DNA from: Chloroflexota bacterium
Lineage (GTDB): Bacteria > Chloroflexota > Limnocylindria > Limnocylindrales > CSP1-4
NCBI GenBank assembly: GCA_017881985.1
Contig: JADGQH010000217.1
Span: 1-5,514 of the forward strand
Direction of reading: 5' to 3'
DNA length: 5,514 bases
Position 1 is the first letter of the stretch. Each line of letters starts with the position of its first letter. The notes below the pieces were generated by a model, which worked only from the letters and a program-made list of their open reading frames with translations, had not been told where the DNA came from and ran no database searches. The position numbers and the translations under genes are program-made. This document shows positions 5,201 to 5,514 of the stretch, piece after piece.

Positions 5201-5514
5201 CAGCTGGCGTCCGCGGTGAGCGCGGGCACCGACGTCCTGACCATGACCAGTGTCGCGAAGTTCCAGCCGGGCGTCTGGATCGGCGTCGGCCTGGGCACGG
5301 ACAACATCGAGATCCGCCAGATCGTCACGATCAACGCCAACAAGAAGCAGCTCAAGCTCAGCCAGAAGCTCAACAACGCCCATGCAGCGGCCGAGTGGGC
5401 CGGCACCGAGTTCGTCCAGTACCGCTGGTACCCGGACGTCGAGCTCGACAACATCTTCTTCCACGATCACGTCAACGGCATCCACGGCTGGAGCCACGGC
5501 ATGGTCGGCCAGCT
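2291..5514 (+). CDS. Large multicopper oxidase with N-terminal membrane module and duplicated cupredoxin core (3' end outside window)
   Basis: The frame from ATG 2291 is open to the right edge (1074 complete codons). Residues 1-215 hold about five hydrophobic segments (about 19-40, 62-80, 93-115, 139-162, 186-207). Arg-rich loops after segments 2 and 4 predict that the C-terminus lies outside. The rest is a multicopper oxidase, a family that couples one-electron substrate oxidation at a type 1 copper to O2 reduction to water at a trinuclear cluster. Half 1 (about 220-640) has degenerate motif 1 (H333-I-D335) and motif 2 (H378-Y-L-H381). It then has a perfect HxxHxH (H535, H538, H540) and a perfect HCHxxxHxxxxM (H609, C610, H611, H615, M620), which gives a complete type 1 site. 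After a Pro-rich spacer (about 640-840), half 2 repeats the domain 1 pattern with intact H938-I-H940 and H1058-D-H1060. Most three-domain family members are about 500 aa, so this is at least double. Very large bacterial oxidases of this class include MnxG-type manganese oxidases, and ceruloplasmin is a multi-domain analogue. The substrate cannot be read from sequence. The family call is firm and the membership within it is open. Confidence 0.93.
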   Translation, partial: MNVQLRDPGSRRDRWHTRPAALAALSLALAYGGGLWLYLLHEAEGATEPGAPSGLIHWLRDSTLLLPVVMASVWLGLFVGRRVMRSLADGGSRALAVTAVATLVAAITSVAEALASPLHEIAFGGGHTHHGVAVPLAVHMAYDGIVALAANLVIAGIVLLVLRGDAWTASRPVPLRLRLVRSLPVRRAFALASSAALIASSGLLLPISTNAVAAAGPALGPCPAGAPSKSFNISAIDVNPTAHTASPNNKIGLWLNRFGDHDPFAQMFVLDSMIPAVQAQVAAGPSSISIGLRDDPLQPLAIRANEGDCVTINFTNRTTGPAPLATDNTYGIHIDGLAFDTGSSGDAIGNNPNSSVPQGGTATYTYWVPNDPTLEGGHYLHPGPGNRQAVAHGLFGALVVEPPGSTYRNPTTGQPQISGWEADIIPGDSTKKSFREDVKIFHEIGNEAERDSAPIDINGQPLPTIDPHTGAYRPGSRAINYRSESFMARLNYAPDQKSVVYGSYTFGDTTNIIPRGYLGDPTKFRLMHAGSEVFHVYHLHGGSDRWRFNPLADPTYDYGKTGLDKKPVQVQSESARLDSQSIGPGESFNIEIENGAGGAQQGAGEFLFHCHIAHHYFAGMWGYWRVFDTLQPDLMPLPDRTPLSQAVDSSALIGKTINGQTITAQNLDAWIRPQLPVQGVTKAIAGSPNPADTADQDASVWDWSVDSATGLFLGEPDRNTVPGQPATFAWPDFNNIVPGHPAALAVDQVVDSTYQLNGAPVHFSSGGYIGNRPKILFNPNNGRPAFPLIRPHIGKRPPFAPNGHSGAPYLGEYGGQGAVPVIPVGSTSKSPIDPWANRPDGICPAGAPLRNYNIVGIALPIAVTDPNKSSKVVDPLGALDVLAADKAAIYANTKVYAGVQHNEPLAIRANIGDCIAVTYTSELTDGGAELPYSKTNIHIHHVQFDTQASDGVISGFSYEQSIRPYKIVDPQLASAVSAGTDVLTMTSVAKFQPGVWIGVGLGTDNIEIRQIVTINANKKQLKLSQKLNNAHAAAEWAGTEFVQYRWYPDVELDNIFFHDHVNGIHGWSHGMVGQ
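2345..2911 (+). other. N-terminal membrane module of the oxidase, with outer His-rich loop
   Basis: Residues 19-207 of the oxidase contain five predicted transmembrane segments. Positive residues sit at R11-R12, R81-R82 with R85, and eight Arg between 163 and 187. This gives an N-in topology with loops 1 and 3 and the oxidase outside. Outer loop 3 and its flanks hold H119, H127, H129, H130 and H139 (GGGHTHHG at 124-131), and outer loop 1 holds H41 and H57. A surface copper-binding role is possible but inferred. I do not recognise the module as a named family. The fifth segment (RRAFALASSAALIASSG to AVAAAG, 186-216) has the shape of an export signal with an Ala-rich cleavage site, as if a secreted oxidase had been fused to a four-helix protein. 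Confidence 0.7.
2954..3487 (+). repeat. Half 1, domain-1 copy of the internal oxidase duplication
   Basis: Residues 222-399 match residues 843 onward in order. CPAGAP at 222-227 recurs at 843-848. PLAIRAN at 299-305 recurs at 904-910, each followed within four residues by GDC (C309 and C914). YGIHIDGLAFD at 330-340 aligns with TNIHIHHVQFD at 935-945. HYLHPGPGNRQAVAHGLFGAL at 378-398 aligns with FHDHVNGIHGWSHGMVGQ at 1057-1074. In this copy two of the four copper-ligand histidines are replaced (D335 for the second motif-1 His, and motif 2 read as HxxH), so it probably does not bind the trinuclear cluster in the standard way. Confidence 0.85.
3881..4153 (+). other. Type 1 copper domain: copper motifs 3 and 4
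   Basis: Residues 531-621 hold two textbook motifs. EVFHVYHLHGG gives H535 (type 1), H538 (type 2) and H540 (type 3). FLFHCHIAHHYFAGMWG gives H609 and H611 (type 3), C610 and H615 (type 1) and M620 (axial ligand). Ligand roles are assigned from the known family pattern. The axial Met is present rather than the Leu or Phe found in high-potential laccases. Confidence 0.93.
4817..5514 (+). repeat. Half 2, second domain-1 copy with intact copper motifs 1 and 2
   Basis: Residues 843-1074 are the second copy of the duplicated domain. Motif 1 is H938-I-H940 (with an adjacent H941). Motif 2 is H1058-D-H1060, followed by H1065 and H1069 in a FHDHVNGIHGWSHG context, close to the family form HxHxxxQxxxGLxG. 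The copy is longer than half 1 because of an insertion at about 965-1042. It runs to the window edge, so whether another set of motifs 3 and 4 follows cannot be seen. Confidence 0.85.
5183..5416 (+). other. Beta module inserted inside the second cupredoxin copy
   Basis: Residues about 965-1042 have no counterpart in half 1, where SVPQGGTATYTYWVPND joins directly. The insert reads SAGTDVLTMTSVAKFQPGVW, then an IGVGLGTDNIEIRQIVTI strand pair, then KKQLKLSQKLNNAHAAAEW. This is the pattern of a small beta module seen in many secreted bacterial proteins: a G-T-x-L-x-V start, an F-x-x-G turn, an E-x-R/x-I-V strand, then L-x-L-x-x-L-x-x-A-H. After it, EFVQYRWYPD rejoins the cupredoxin sequence. The identification is by eye. 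Confidence 0.6.

Noticed and set aside
5087..5497. Minus-strand frame of 136 codons opposite the oxidase 3' part
   Set aside because: Its Val/Asp/Leu-rich low-complexity product is the reverse image of Asp/Val/Asn-rich sense codons. The sense frame there carries copper motifs.
1..5514. CRISPR array, tRNA, rRNA or insertion-sequence ends
   Set aside because: I saw no regularly spaced direct repeats, no cloverleaf-like sequence with a T-loop core, and no transposase-like frame or terminal inverted repeats.

Overview
The window is strongly GC-rich, and almost every third codon position is G or C. It reads as dense bacterial coding sequence, with all convincing genes on the + strand. No ribosomal or other taxonomic marker is present. 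The composition, the Ala/Pro/Ser-rich linkers and the secreted Ig-like modules fit a high-GC terrestrial Chloroflexota (Limnocylindria-like) or Actinomycetota genome. That assignment is an inference from style only.

Layout. (1) 1-827: the C-terminal end of a gene that enters from the left. It encodes two Ig-like beta modules and an Ala/Pro-rich tail. (2) 827-1465: a membrane-anchored protein of 212 aa that overlaps the previous stop codon by one base. It looks like a degenerate GGDEF-type domain whose signature has decayed to GAGTF. (3) 1466-1620: a gap with several GC-rich inverted repeats, probably the boundary between two transcription units. (4) 1621-2214: a 197-aa protein with one N-terminal membrane anchor and an extracytoplasmic beta domain resembling DUF4352-type Ig-like domains, ending in GHSH. 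(5) 2215-2290: a short gap with a hairpin just after the stop and a strong Shine-Dalgarno sequence. (6) 2291-5514: a very large ORF that runs off the right edge, with at least 1074 codons visible. It encodes a multicopper oxidase (MCO) fused to an N-terminal membrane module.

The MCO dominates the window. About five N-terminal hydrophobic segments, with a histidine-rich outer loop, precede an extracytoplasmic cupredoxin region built from two homologous halves. The first half has degenerate copper motifs 1 and 2, followed by perfect motifs 3 and 4 (HxxHxH and HCHxxxHxxxxM). The second half restores intact motifs 1 and 2 (HxH and HxH) and carries an extra beta module inserted between them. The visible order of intact copper motifs is therefore 3-4-1-2, not 1-2-3-4. 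The two halves would have to cooperate across the duplication to build one trinuclear copper cluster.

Genes 4 and 6 are plausibly one functional unit: a small anchored extracytoplasmic protein and a surface oxidase acting on a metal or another extracellular reductant. Genes 1 and 2 look like the end of an unrelated envelope-protein operon.
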